Assembly: GCA_017430765.1 (NCBI GenBank)
Contig: JAFRMI010000020.1
Coordinates: 1-49,394 of the forward strand
Direction of reading: 5' to 3'
Length of the DNA: 49,394 nt
Source of the DNA: Lachnospiraceae bacterium
GTDB taxonomy: Bacteria; Bacillota_A; Clostridia; Lachnospirales; Lachnospiraceae
Under the pieces are notes generated by a model. The model made no database searches and had not been told where the DNA came from. It saw only the letters and a list, made by a program, of their open reading frames with translations. The first letter of the stretch is position 1. Each line of letters opens with the position of its first letter. The position numbers were made by a program, and so were the translations under genes. This document shows, piece after piece, positions 37,145 to 45,966 of this stretch.

Positions 37145-39193
37145 ATGAAACTGACAGATATAAAAGGCATCGGACCGAAAACGGAAGAACTGTTCCATAA
37201 AATCGGGGTGGAGACGGCGGAGGACCTGATCCATTATTATCCTGTGGGATATGACGCTTACGAGGCGCCCGTCGCCATCGGCGCTGTGACAATTGGGGCA
37301 AAATGCGCCGTCGAGGGCTATATCGCGGGCTCTGTCACGATGCGGCGCTTCAACCGCGTGCAGATCCTGACGACAGAGATTCAGGATCCGACAGGCAGGA
37401 TCCGTCTCACCTGGTTTAATGCCCCGTTTTTGCAGAAACTGCTGAAGAAGGGATCCCGCTATATTTTCCGGGGTACAGTGAAGGAGAAGAACGGGCGGCT
37501 TATGATGGACCATCCGGAAATCCACACACCCGAAAAATACGAAGAGATTCAAAAAACGCTCGTTCCTGTCTACTCCCTCACGAAAGGACTGACGGGAAAG
37601 CTGATCGCAAAATCCGTGAAGGAAGCGATGCGGATGTGCCTTCCCGCGATGAATGAATTTCTGCCGGAGCCTCTTATGCGCATGCACGGACTGATGGATG
37701 AGACGGATGCCATCCGCGTGATTCATTTTCCGGAGACGAGGGAAGAATTTCTGCTGGCCAGAAAGCGCCTTGTGTTTGATGAATTCTTTCTCTTTGTTCT
37801 GGCCGTACGGTCCCTCCGTGCGAAGGATGAGGAAGCGGTCAACTGTTTTCCGATGACGAAGGTATGGGAGACGGAGGAGGTGATCGAGCATCTGCCGTTC
37901 CCGCTCACGCGCGCGCAAAGAAGGGTCTGGCGTGAGATTGAGCAGGACCTGGCGGGAAAAAAGCCGATGTCCCGTCTGATCCAGGGAGATGTCGGATCCG
38001 GAAAGACCATTCTCTCTTTTCTGGCGATGATTATGGCCGCATCGAATGGGTACCAGAGCGTCCTCATGGCGCCGACGGAGGTCCTGGCGCGGCAGCATTT
38101 TGAAAAATTCACAGGACTAACCGCGGACGAATCCCTCGCATTCGTAAAGCCGGTTCTTCTGACAGGATCCATGACAGCGGCAGAGAAGCGGAATGCCTAT
38201 GCGATGATCGAAGAGGGGACAGTCAACGCAGTCATTGGCACGCACGCGGTCTTCCAGGATAAAGTGACATACCGTGCCCTCTCTCTTGTGATCACGGACG
38301 AACAGCACCGTTTCGGCGTGCGCCAAAGAGAGGCCCTTATGATGAAAGGAATGCCCCCGAATACGATGGTGATGAGCGCTACGCCGATCCCGCGCACGCT
38401 CGGCGTCATCTATTACGGGGATCTGGACCTGTCCGTGATCGATGAGATGCCCGGGAACCGGCTTCCGATCAAGACGGCGGTCGTCGATCTCACCTGGCGT
38501 GAGAAAGCGCTGGCATTTATGGGGCGTAAGATGGCGGAGGGAAGGCAGGTCTATGTGATCTGTCCGATGATCGAGGAGAACGATGCTTTTGACGCGGCCG
38601 ATGTCGTCACCGTGAGCGGTGAGATGAAGAAGGTTTTTCCCTCTCATCGGATCGAGATGCTGCACGGACGGATGCGGCCCGAAGAAAAGAACGCCGTGAT
38701 GGAGCGGTTTCTGGCCGGGGAGACGGATATGCTCGTTTCCACGACAGTCATTGAAGTCGGCGTAGATGTTCCCAATGCGACTGTTATGGTGGTTTTCAAT
38801 GCGGAACGGTTCGGTCTCGCCCAGCTTCACCAGCTGCGCGGGAGAGTGGGCCGCGGGAAGGAGCAGTCTTACTGCATCTTTATGGCGGGGCAGAAATCCG
38901 ATGCGGTCACCGAGAGGCTGATGATTCTTGGCAGATCGACGGACGGTTTCGAGATTGCCGAGAAGGATTTCGCCATGCGCGGTCCGGGGGATCTGCTGGG
39001 AATCCGGCAGAGCGGTGATGCGATGTTCCGGATCGCCGATATCTCGAAGGACGGAGAAATTCTTAAGCTTGCAGGGGAGACGGCGGCCTCCGTCTTTAAA
39101 GACGATCCCGCCCTGATCTCAGAGGAATACCGCCGGCTGGGGAGCGCTCTTGAGCAGTATATGAGTGCAAATGAGCGAAAAATCGTCCTGTGA
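37145..39193 (+). CDS. recG: ATP-dependent DNA helicase RecG
   Basis: 682 residues, normal length. The N-terminal wedge domain starts MKLTDIKGIGPKTEELFHKIG and contains an OB fold. Superfamily 2 helicase motifs follow: Walker A QGDVGSGKT, MAPTEVLARQHF, DEQHRFGVRQR (the RecG DEQH box), SATPIPRTL, and the C-terminal TTVIEVGVDVPNATVMVV with QLRGRVGRG. It rewinds stalled replication forks and processes junctions. It is the last member of the rpmB-asp23-fakA-recG group. Confidence 0.98.
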   Translation: MKLTDIKGIGPKTEELFHKIGVETAEDLIHYYPVGYDAYEAPVAIGAVTIGAKCAVEGYIAGSVTMRRFNRVQILTTEIQDPTGRIRLTWFNAPFLQKLLKKGSRYIFRGTVKEKNGRLMMDHPEIHTPEKYEEIQKTLVPVYSLTKGLTGKLIAKSVKEAMRMCLPAMNEFLPEPLMRMHGLMDETDAIRVIHFPETREEFLLARKRLVFDEFFLFVLAVRSLRAKDEEAVNCFPMTKVWETEEVIEHLPFPLTRAQRRVWREIEQDLAGKKPMSRLIQGDVGSGKTILSFLAMIMAASNGYQSVLMAPTEVLARQHFEKFTGLTADESLAFVKPVLLTGSMTAAEKRNAYAMIEEGTVNAVIGTHAVFQDKVTYRALSLVITDEQHRFGVRQREALMMKGMPPNTMVMSATPIPRTLGVIYYGDLDLSVIDEMPGNRLPIKTAVVDLTWREKALAFMGRKMAEGRQVYVICPMIEENDAFDAADVVTVSGEMKKVFPSHRIEMLHGRMRPEEKNAVMERFLAGETDMLVSTTVIEVGVDVPNATVMVVFNAERFGLAQLHQLRGRVGRGKEQSYCIFMAGQKSDAVTERLMILGRSTDGFEIAEKDFAMRGPGDLLGIRQSGDAMFRIADISKDGEILKLAGETAASVFKDDPALISEEYRRLGSALEQYMSANERKIVL

Positions 39194-39204
39194 TCGACAT
39201 TTTT

Positions 39205-39234
39205 TTGTACAATATGATGAAAATGTGGTATACT
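39205..39234 (+). promoter_or_regulatory. Promoter of mgsA
   Basis: TTGTAC (39205-39210), an 18-bp spacer ending in TGG and TATACT (39229-39234), an extended -10 type. Confidence 0.7.
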
Positions 39235-39304
39235 GATTCTGATATACAGGAAAGAAAAGACATTCCGAAACCCGACGTGAAGATATGAACAGAAGAGGAA
39301 ATAC

Positions 39305-39715
39305 ATGAATATCGGAATTATAGCGCATAACAGTAAACGCATGCTGATTGAAGATTTCTGCATTGCATATAAAGGGATCCTTTCGCGGCACGACATCTAT
39401 GCGACCGGTACGACCGGCCGCCGCATTGAAGAGGTAACGAACCTCCATGTCCATAAATTTCTTCCGGCCTCTTTGGGCGGGGACAAGCAGTTCACCGAGA
39501 TGATCGAGCGCGGCGCCATGGATATGGTCATCTTTTTCTACAATCCATCCATGCTGGATCCCAAAGATCCGGACATCAAGAATGTCCTGTCTGCGTGTGA
39601 CCAGAATACAATTCCTATTGCGACAAATATTGCCACTGCTGAGATGCTGATCCTGGGACTTGGCCGCGGGGACCTCGACTGGAGAATCGGTATGAAGAGC
39701 AGTGATATTCTATGA
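39305..39715 (+). CDS. mgsA: Methylglyoxal synthase
   Basis: 136 residues. It converts dihydroxyacetone phosphate to methylglyoxal and phosphate, a bypass that frees phosphate when glycolysis stalls. Key features: IGIIAHNSKR (His8 region), ATGTTGR (phosphate binding), PASLGGDKQFTEMI with the catalytic Asp in GGD, and MVIFFYNPSMLDPKDPD, then IPIATNIATAEMLI. The usual PLGGD reads SLGGD here. The stop overlaps the rsmD start as ATGA, so the two are translated together. Confidence 0.95.
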   Translation: MNIGIIAHNSKRMLIEDFCIAYKGILSRHDIYATGTTGRRIEEVTNLHVHKFLPASLGGDKQFTEMIERGAMDMVIFFYNPSMLDPKDPDIKNVLSACDQNTIPIATNIATAEMLILGLGRGDLDWRIGMKSSDIL

Positions 39716-40266
39716 GGGTGATCGCGGGCAGCGCCCGCTCCATGCCGCTTCGGACGGTAAAGGGGATGGATGTACGTCCCACGACCGACCGCACAAAAGA
39801 AACACTGTTTAATATAATCCAGTTCCGGATACCGGGGTGCCGGTTTCTTGATCTCTATGCCGGTTCCGGATCCATCGGCATTGAGGCGCTGAGCCGCGGC
39901 GCCTCTTACGCATGCTTTGTCGAACGTGACCGGAAGACCCAGAAATTGATTCTGGAGAATCTGGAATTTACGAAGCTGATCGACCGGGCAGAACTGATCC
40001 GCGGGGATGTTTCCTCCGCTCTCGCACACCTTTCAGGCCGGGAGCCGTTCGATATCATCTTCATGGATCCGCCTTTTCTGCACGGATTGGAGAAAGAAAC
40101 ACTGACCGCCCTGTCCCGCGACAGATCTCTTCTTGCCCCCGGAGGCATCATTATTGTGGAAGCAGATCCCAAGACAGATTTTTCATACCTCGATGAGCTC
40201 GGTTTCGCAGCTGTCAATCAACGCGTCTACTCCAGAAGTTCCCATCTGTTTTTACAGCCCGTCTGA
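39712..40266 (+). CDS. rsmD: 16S rRNA (guanine(966)-N(2))-methyltransferase RsmD
   Basis: 184 residues. RVIAGSARSMPL and RPTTDRTKETLFNI open the family pattern; FLDLYAGSGSIGIEALSRGA is the SAM-binding loop, and FIFMD-like IIFMDPPF is the catalytic DPPF motif. It methylates G966 of 16S rRNA in the assembled small subunit. ATGA overlap with mgsA. coaD follows after 84 bp; the rsmD-coaD pairing is one of the most widely conserved in Firmicutes. Confidence 0.97.
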   Translation: MRVIAGSARSMPLRTVKGMDVRPTTDRTKETLFNIIQFRIPGCRFLDLYAGSGSIGIEALSRGASYACFVERDRKTQKLILENLEFTKLIDRAELIRGDVSSALAHLSGREPFDIIFMDPPFLHGLEKETLTALSRDRSLLAPGGIIIVEADPKTDFSYLDELGFAAVNQRVYSRSSHLFLQPV

Positions 40267-40350
40267 CAGGATCTTTTATGATCCCCGAAAGCTCTTTCGG
40301 CATTTAGCGGGGATTTGGCTAACTGGACATCTATAAGAGGACTACATACT

Positions 40351-40830
40351 ATGAGACGAGCAGTATACCCCGGGACTTTCGACCCGTGCACGAACGGACA
40401 CCTGGATATCATCCGCCGGGCATCCGTTTTGTTTGATGAAGTAATCGTCGGAGTTTTACGCAATTCCACAAAAACTCCGTTGTTTTCTGTTACTGAACGT
40501 GTTAATATACTTAAAGAAGTGACGGCTGAGATTCCCGGGGTGAGAATTCTTTCATTTGAGGGACTGTCGGTCGATTTTGTGCGGTCGTGCGAAGCACAGG
40601 TGATCATCCGCGGTCTGCGGGCGATTACCGATTTTGAGTACGAACTGCAGATGGCACAGACGAACCGCGTCCTCGCGCCGGATATCGATACGATGTTTCT
40701 GACCACGTCACTGGAATATGCATATCTGAGTTCCACGATCGTCAAGGAGATCGCTTCCTACGGCGAGGATGTGGGGCGGTTTGTTCCCCCGTACGCGGCG
40801 GAACAGATAATGGCGAAGATTAGAAAATAA
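40351..40830 (+). CDS. coaD: Pantetheine-phosphate adenylyltransferase
   Basis: 159 residues, standard length. It performs the fourth step of coenzyme A synthesis, joining 4'-phosphopantetheine and ATP. The nucleotidyltransferase motif is [21 protein letters not shown] (T/HxGH type: TNGH), with later [19 protein letters not shown] at 92-110 and [20 protein letters not shown]. The ATG at 40351 is just before the first strand; an earlier in-frame codon at 40315 would add 12 residues that the family lacks. A hairpin (ATCCCC/GGGGAT) lies in the gap before it. Confidence 0.97.
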   Translation: MRRAVYPGTFDPCTNGHLDIIRRASVLFDEVIVGVLRNSTKTPLFSVTERVNILKEVTAEIPGVRILSFEGLSVDFVRSCEAQVIIRGLRAITDFEYELQMAQTNRVLAPDIDTMFLTTSLEYAYLSSTIVKEIASYGEDVGRFVPPYAAEQIMAKIRK

Positions 40831-40846
40831 AGGAGATCCATCCGCA

Positions 40847-41530
40847 ATGAGCAGCAGAATCGAACAGATTATTGAAGAGATCGAAGAGTATGTGGACAGC
40901 TGTAAGTTCCAGCCCCTTTCAACAACGAAGATCGTCGTCAACAAGGAGGAACTGGAAGAGCTGCTTCGGGAACTTCGTTTAAAGACGCCCGACGAGATCA
41001 AGAGATATCAGAAGATCATCTCCAATAAAGACGCGATTCTCGCAGATGCGCAGGCGAAAGCGGACGGTATTATTGCGAGCGCCGAGGCGCGGGCCAAGGA
41101 GATGATCAGTCAGCACGAGGTCATGCAGCAGGCGTACGCGCAGGCGAACGACACGATCAACAAAGCGAACCAGCAGGCGCAGAGCATCGTGGATTCCGCC
41201 ACACAGGACGCGAACAACATCCGCTATTCCGCCATTACCTACACGGATGACATGCTGGCCAACTTAGGGAATATTCTCGGCAACACGATCGAGGATGCCA
41301 GTTCCAGATGCAACGGCCTTCTCCAGTCCCTGCAGGGCGCTTACAACATCGTCAAGCAGAACCGCGCCGAGCTCGCACCGCAGACAGCGGCCGGCGGCGC
41401 GTCCGCTCCGGTTCCTTCCGCTCTGCCGGATGACGGCGGTTATCAGGATATGGGCCGGATGGATGACATAGATGATCTCAGCGATCTGGACGATCTGGAT
41501 GATCTTGACGATTTCGACGACGAGGACTAA
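40847..41530 (+). CDS. Coiled-coil protein with Asp-rich tail (DivIVA/ATPase subunit H-like)
   Basis: 227 residues, no membrane segment. The N terminus (SSRIEQIIEEIEEYVDSCKFQPLS by position 2-25) is followed by a short linker, then a long Ala/Gln/Asn-rich coiled coil (about 55-170) of the kind annotated as DivIVA-like or V-type ATPase subunit H-like. The last 19 residues, DDLSDLDDLDDLDDFDDED, are a nearly pure acidic repeat. It starts 16 bp after coaD and ends with its own terminator. Similar proteins sit next to coaD in relatives, perhaps as scaffold or division proteins; no function is established from sequence. Confidence 0.8.
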   Translation: MSSRIEQIIEEIEEYVDSCKFQPLSTTKIVVNKEELEELLRELRLKTPDEIKRYQKIISNKDAILADAQAKADGIIASAEARAKEMISQHEVMQQAYAQANDTINKANQQAQSIVDSATQDANNIRYSAITYTDDMLANLGNILGNTIEDASSRCNGLLQSLQGAYNIVKQNRAELAPQTAAGGASAPVPSALPDDGGYQDMGRMDDIDDLSDLDDLDDLDDFDDED

Positions 41531-41546
41531 GACGGATTGATACGAG

Positions 41547-41575
41547 GGGGATGTTCCTGTGAACATCCCCTTTTT
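41547..41575 (+). terminator. Terminator after the coaD group
   Basis: GGGGATGTTC (41547-41556) pairs perfectly with GAACATCCCC (41561-41570), followed by five T residues. Confidence 0.95.
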
Positions 41576-41659
41576 CAACGAGAGCAGATCTCAGGCGGAG
41601 ATGCATGAAAAAGCAAAAAAACCGGGAAGAGAAGGTCTGTATTAAAAAAGGAGGCATAT

Positions 41660-43105
41660 ATGGGAGTTTTGGAAGGACTCAAACCGGAACAGGTTTTCCG
41701 GTTTTTCGGGGAGCTGGAGGAGATCCCGCGCGGATCCGGCAATACAAAAGCAGTGGTGGAGTATCTGACAGCATTCTGCACCGAGCGCGGACTGCGCTAT
41801 GCGGCGGATGAGGGTGGAAATTTCATCGCTTACGCGGACGGAACGAACGGAAGGGAAGACGCGGAGCCTGTTATTCTGCAGGGTCATATGGATATGGTCT
41901 GTGTGAAAGAACCCGGGTCTCTCCATGATTTTCTGAAAGATCCGCTGGACCTTGTCGTCGAGGGAGACCTTCTTTACGCGAACGGCACGTCCCTTGGCGG
42001 CGATGACGGCATCGCGGTCGCTTATATGCTGGCGATTCTGGATGATCCGTCTCTGACGCACCCTCCTTTGGAGTGCCTCTTCACGAACGATGAGGAGATC
42101 GGCCTTTTAGGTGCTTCTGCTCTGGACGCCTCTCATCTAAAGGGCCGCCGTATGGTGAACCTCGATTCAGAGGACGAGGGGATCTTCACCTGCGGATGTG
42201 CGGGAGGCGGCGTAATTGACTGCGTATTTCCCATGAAACGGATCCGCGTGTCAGGGCGGAAGGTCAATGTGACAATCAGCGGTCTTCTGGGAGGCCATTC
42301 CGGCATACAGATCGATGCCGGGCGCGCCAACTCGAACAAGATTGCGGGACGCCTTCTTCTGGGACTCGATGAAGTTGCGGCCTGGTCCCTCACGGACATC
42401 CGCGGCGGCGTGAAGGATAATGCGATTCCGAACGAGACAGTGATCGGGCTTGTGATCGACGAGGAGGATCTGGGCGGACTGACTGCATATTTGAAGAAGA
42501 TGGAGGAAGACCTGCGCGAGGAATATGCGGGAACGGATGAAGGCGCCGTTATCACGGTGGATCCGGGAGCGACCGGAAGCCATCAGGCACTGGATCTTGC
42601 GTCACAGGATCTGCTGATGCATCTTTTGACTGTGACGCCTCATGGAGTCCGAAAGATGAGCGGAGCGCTGCCGGGGCTCGTCGAGACCTCCTGCAACGCG
42701 GCCATCGTGCAGCTGACGGACAGCACGCTTACGATGACAACGAGCGTCCGCAGCTCGGTGGATTCCGCGAGGAAAGCGCTCATGAATGAAATCGTCCGGA
42801 CATGTGAGTACCTCGGGGGAAGCGCACACGTATACGGCACATATCCCGGCTGGGCATTCCAGCAGGAATCCCCGCTTCGGGATACGATGGTGGAGACGTA
42901 CAGGGAGATGTACGAGGAAGAGCCGGTGGTCGACGTGATTCACGCGGGACTTGAGTGCGGACTTTTTGCCATGAAGATCCCGGGCCTTGACGCTGTTTCT
43001 ATCGGACCGGCCATGGCGGATGTGCACACAGCTTCCGAGCGGCTTTCCATCGAGTCGGCCGGGCGTGTCTATGAGTATCTTGTAGAGCTTCTCTCAAAAT
43101 TATAA
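41660..43105 (+). CDS. pepD: Aminoacyl-histidine dipeptidase (PepD, M20 family)
   Basis: 481 residues, the usual size. A di-zinc metallopeptidase that cleaves dipeptides such as Xaa-His in the cytoplasm. Metal-site motifs: VILQGHMDMVC (His, Asp), GTSLGGDDGIAVAYMLAIL (bridging Asp), and FTNDEEIGLLGA (catalytic and metal Glu). The lid domain carries SGLLGGHSGIQID. The closing HAGLECGLFAMKIPGLDAVSIGP at about 430-452 provides the last ligands. The ATG follows AAAAAAGGAGGC. No clear promoter was seen after the preceding terminator. Confidence 0.95.
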   Translation: MGVLEGLKPEQVFRFFGELEEIPRGSGNTKAVVEYLTAFCTERGLRYAADEGGNFIAYADGTNGREDAEPVILQGHMDMVCVKEPGSLHDFLKDPLDLVVEGDLLYANGTSLGGDDGIAVAYMLAILDDPSLTHPPLECLFTNDEEIGLLGASALDASHLKGRRMVNLDSEDEGIFTCGCAGGGVIDCVFPMKRIRVSGRKVNVTISGLLGGHSGIQIDAGRANSNKIAGRLLLGLDEVAAWSLTDIRGGVKDNAIPNETVIGLVIDEEDLGGLTAYLKKMEEDLREEYAGTDEGAVITVDPGATGSHQALDLASQDLLMHLLTVTPHGVRKMSGALPGLVETSCNAAIVQLTDSTLTMTTSVRSSVDSARKALMNEIVRTCEYLGGSAHVYGTYPGWAFQQESPLRDTMVETYREMYEEEPVVDVIHAGLECGLFAMKIPGLDAVSIGPAMADVHTASERLSIESAGRVYEYLVELLSKL

Positions 43106-43208
43106 TATACACATCCTCCGGCATCCGCAGCGGAGAATAAACCGCGATGACGGAGGAGGTTACAGATCAGCTGCTGAGACGATCCCGATTTTTTGCAGGT
43201 ATTACGAT

Positions 43209-44030
43209 ATGGAAATTCAGCTCTGGAAAGAACTGCTTGATCCCTATGAGCAGGCCGTTCTGGAACTTTTGACCAAATTTCACAATCTGAAAGAAGCACA
43301 CAGAAGGCGGAATGTGTATTCCCCCATTGAGAGTGTCAGCGGAAGGGTAAAGACTGTCGCCAGTATTTTGGAGAAAATGCAGCGGAAAGGCATTTCCTTC
43401 GAGCAGATGGAGGAAGAAGTCGACGACATCGCGGGGATCCGGATCATATGCCAGTTCGTTGAGGACATCAGCAAGGTGGAGGCCCTGATTGACCAGAGGA
43501 CGGATCTGGAAGTGCGCAGCCGGCAGAGCTATCTGGCGCAGAACCAGAAAAAAAGCGGCTACCGAAGCCTGCATCTCCACACCTGGTACACGGTGCAGAC
43601 GATCGACGGGCCGAAGAGACTGCAGGTGGAGATTCAGATCCGTACGATGGCGATGAATTTCTGGGCGACGACGGAGCATTCCCTGCAGTACAAATACAAG
43701 GGCAGCATTCCCGAACATGTCGCGATGACTTTGAGCCGCGCATCGGATGCGATCGGCAGGCTCGACAAGGAGATGTCACAGGTGCGGAATGAAATCATGA
43801 ACGCACAGATTGACAGCCAGATCGAGGTCAATCTGGTGAAGGATATCCTCCGGAGCATTGAGAACCTATACCGGCTTGACAACAAGCGGGAAGTCGTCAA
43901 GATTCAGAACGAGTTTTACCGGATCTTTTCGATGCACGACCTGGACGAGCTCGAGCGGTTCAGCAAGCAGCTCGATATTCTGGCAGAGGGCTCGCGCGCC
44001 CAGTCTGTGGATACGCATGTTTCATCATAA
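43209..44030 (+). CDS. Small alarmone synthetase (RelQ/YjbM-like GTP pyrophosphokinase)
   Basis: 273 residues. Only the synthetase domain of RelA/SpoT enzymes is present, with no HD hydrolase and no TGS domain. Motifs: SPIESVSGRVKTVASILEKM, VDDIAGIRIICQF, KKSGYRSLHLH and QVEIQIRTMAMNFWATTEHSL by position 138-158. It makes (p)ppGpp from ATP and GTP or GDP. It has a C-terminal extension of about 60 residues beyond typical RelQ (about 211), ending in helices. A terminator begins 11 bp after the stop. The long synthetase-hydrolase Rel is not in this window. Confidence 0.93.
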   Translation: MEIQLWKELLDPYEQAVLELLTKFHNLKEAHRRRNVYSPIESVSGRVKTVASILEKMQRKGISFEQMEEEVDDIAGIRIICQFVEDISKVEALIDQRTDLEVRSRQSYLAQNQKKSGYRSLHLHTWYTVQTIDGPKRLQVEIQIRTMAMNFWATTEHSLQYKYKGSIPEHVAMTLSRASDAIGRLDKEMSQVRNEIMNAQIDSQIEVNLVKDILRSIENLYRLDNKREVVKIQNEFYRIFSMHDLDELERFSKQLDILAEGSRAQSVDTHVSS

Positions 44031-44040
44031 GACGGATACA

Positions 44041-44077
44041 AAGACAGGAGATGCGGAAAACGTCCCCTGTCTTTTTT
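44041..44077 (+). terminator. Terminator after the alarmone synthetase gene
   Basis: AAGACAGG (44041-44048) pairs with CCTGTCTT (44066-44073), with an inner ATG/CGT pairing, and runs into six T residues. Confidence 0.88.
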
Positions 44078-44093
44078 GCAATTGCGAAACTAC

Positions 44094-44144
44094 TCTTTCA
44101 TGAATGAGTGAAAGGGGGTTGAAGCCCGCCTGCGGACTTTATTG
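44094..44144. repeat. Dispersed hairpin repeat, copy B
   Basis: Second copy of the element at 156-206, about 80 percent identical with one gap. It shares TCATGAATGAG, GGGGTTGAAG and TGCGGACTT. It lies directly behind a terminator, as copy A lies behind the terminator at 10-34. Confidence 0.6.
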
Positions 44145-44169
44145 TGAGGCTTTCATTTTCGGAAGATCT

Positions 44170-44200
44170 TTGTTATACTTAAAAGCTGATCCTGTATAAT
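44170..44200 (+). promoter_or_regulatory. Candidate promoter of the 44245 gene
   Basis: A perfect TATAAT (44195-44200) 44 bp before the start codon. TTGTTA (44170-44175) gives a 19-bp spacer, a little long. Confidence 0.55.
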
Positions 44201-44244
44201 AAACCGCACCGTACATACGGGCATCATGACAGAAGGAGATAAGA

Positions 44245-44850
44245 ATGTCGAAAGCGAGAAAGGGCGAGTGGGGATATTTCCGCTCTGAGAGAAAGAGGAG
44301 AATCCTGATGACGGTCGCTCTCCTTGCCATTCCCGTCCTCATTCTCGTCAGCAGCTATCTCTATTTCGGTACGAGGCAGAACCTCATGACTGTCGTCGCG
44401 ATGGTGGGAATGGTGCCGTTTGCGATGAGCATTGTCAGCACAATCATGTTTTTCCTCAGGCAGTCGATCCCTGAGGAGGAATACCGTTCTATCGCAGAAC
44501 ACGAAGGGAATCTGACCGTCGCATACGAGCTGTATTTTACATCGGAGAAGCAGAACGCGCTCGTTGACTGCATCGCGATCTGCGGAACAGAACTCGTGGG
44601 CCTTGTGACGGATCCGAAGACAGACGCCCGCTTTGCTGCGGATCACCTGACGAAGATGCTGCGTGCGGACGGCTACCGTATGCACGTACACATGCTGACG
44701 GATGAAAAAAAGTTTCTGGAACGGATGGATTCCCTGAATGCCCACGCGGATTCTCTGCGGGCAGGGCTTTCCTACAAACCGTCCCCCGGATATGAGGAGT
44801 ACGGCCGGGAGGATATGATCCGGCACCTCGCGCTGCAGTATGCGCTGTAA
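44245..44850 (+). CDS. Hypothetical membrane protein, 201 aa
   Basis: I do not recognise the family. After a basic N terminus (MSKARKGEWGYFRSERKRR) there are two membrane helices, about 20-42 and 47-69, joined by a short loop. The rest (about 75-201) is a soluble alpha/beta domain with hydrophobic strands such as LVDCIAICGTELVGLVT and a closing helix. The basic start suggests that both ends are inside the cell. A good ribosome site (AGAAGGAGATAAG) precedes the ATG, and rluA-type gene starts 3 bp after its stop, so the two are co-transcribed. No function is proposed. Confidence 0.8.
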   Translation: MSKARKGEWGYFRSERKRRILMTVALLAIPVLILVSSYLYFGTRQNLMTVVAMVGMVPFAMSIVSTIMFFLRQSIPEEEYRSIAEHEGNLTVAYELYFTSEKQNALVDCIAICGTELVGLVTDPKTDARFAADHLTKMLRADGYRMHVHMLTDEKKFLERMDSLNAHADSLRAGLSYKPSPGYEEYGREDMIRHLALQYAL

Positions 44851-44853
44851 ATT

Positions 44854-45837
44854 ATGCAGGAGATCGTGATTGCCGGCACGGAGGCCGGGCAGAGGCTCGA
44901 CAAGTTTCTGCGGAAATACCTGCGTGAAGCATCCTCCTCCTTTATCTACAGGATGCTCCGCAAAAAGAATATCACGCGCAACGGGCGGAAAGCGGAAGGC
45001 TCCGACATGGTGTCGGAAGGGGACTGCATCCGGTTTTATTTTTCGGATGAAACCTTTTTGAAACTCCGGGGCACTGCCACGGCGGAAAATGCAGCCGCTC
45101 CCATGCTCCCGGACGCATCTGTCCTCTATGCGGATGCGGATTTCCTGGCGCTGAGCAAGCCTGCCGGGTATCTCACACAGCCCGACGGAGGGGAGGTCCC
45201 CGCCATATCGGACGGTCTGCCGGACCTGCTGTTAAAAAAAGGCCTTGTAAAGGCGGAGGATCTGCGCGCGTTCCGTCCTTCCCCGGTGAACCGTCTGGAC
45301 AGGAACACGAGCGGCATTGTCCTTGCGGGAGTATCGCTGCGCGGGTCGCAGATCCTGTCCGCCCTGATCAGGGAGAGGGAAGTGAAAAAAGAATACCTGG
45401 TCCTTGTCGAGGGAGAAGCGGATCTTCAGGGCGTGAAAAAAGCGCACTATCAAAAAGACCGGAAGAACAATCTGGTCTCAATCCGCGCCGCTGCGCCGGA
45501 CGACCCTCCCGAGTCCATGATCGTGACGTCTTTTGCTGTGATCGGGCGGACAAAAGAAGCGTCCCTTCTTAAAGCAGAGCTGATCACCGGCCGCTCACAC
45601 CAGATCCGTGCGCATCTTAAGTATCTGGGGCATCCTGTGATCGGTGACAGAAAGTACGGAAACGGACCTGCGCACGGAGCAAAACGGCAGATGCTGCACG
45701 CGTTCCGCGTGACGTTTCCGAAGAATGCCGTCCTTGCGGACACCGGTCTTTACGGGCGCACCATCACAGCTCCGCCGCCGGAGGATATGCGGCGCGTGAT
45801 GGCATCATACGGTTTCGAACGTATGGATATGGAGTAA
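44854..45837 (+). CDS. RluA-family pseudouridine synthase
   Basis: 327 residues. An N-terminal S4 RNA-binding domain (GQRLDKFLRKYLREASSSFIYRML by position 9-32) is followed by the RluA catalytic domain: LSKPAGYLTQPDG, the active-site loop PVNRLDRNTSGIVL with the catalytic Asp, and GRSHQIRAHLKYLGHPVIGD. It converts uridine to pseudouridine in 23S rRNA or tRNA; which position (RluC, RluD or another) cannot be decided. The start ATG lies 3 bp after the previous stop and the ribosome site is inside the preceding gene's end. Confidence 0.93.
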   Translation: MQEIVIAGTEAGQRLDKFLRKYLREASSSFIYRMLRKKNITRNGRKAEGSDMVSEGDCIRFYFSDETFLKLRGTATAENAAAPMLPDASVLYADADFLALSKPAGYLTQPDGGEVPAISDGLPDLLLKKGLVKAEDLRAFRPSPVNRLDRNTSGIVLAGVSLRGSQILSALIREREVKKEYLVLVEGEADLQGVKKAHYQKDRKNNLVSIRAAAPDDPPESMIVTSFAVIGRTKEASLLKAELITGRSHQIRAHLKYLGHPVIGDRKYGNGPAHGAKRQMLHAFRVTFPKNAVLADTGLYGRTITAPPPEDMRRVMASYGFERMDME

Positions 45838-45966
45838 GATACATCCTATGCTGTATACGGTCTGCTGCATGGGATTGGAGAACGGCTTTCGCGGCTCCCC
45901 GGTTTGAGACCAGCGCGAAAGAAAGCAACTGATGTCGCTTACTGTATAAGGAGTGTAACAAACTGA

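Noticed and set aside
36989..38098. 369-codon minus-strand reading frame
   Set aside because: Antisense to fakA and recG, which are certain; composition is typical of a shadow frame.
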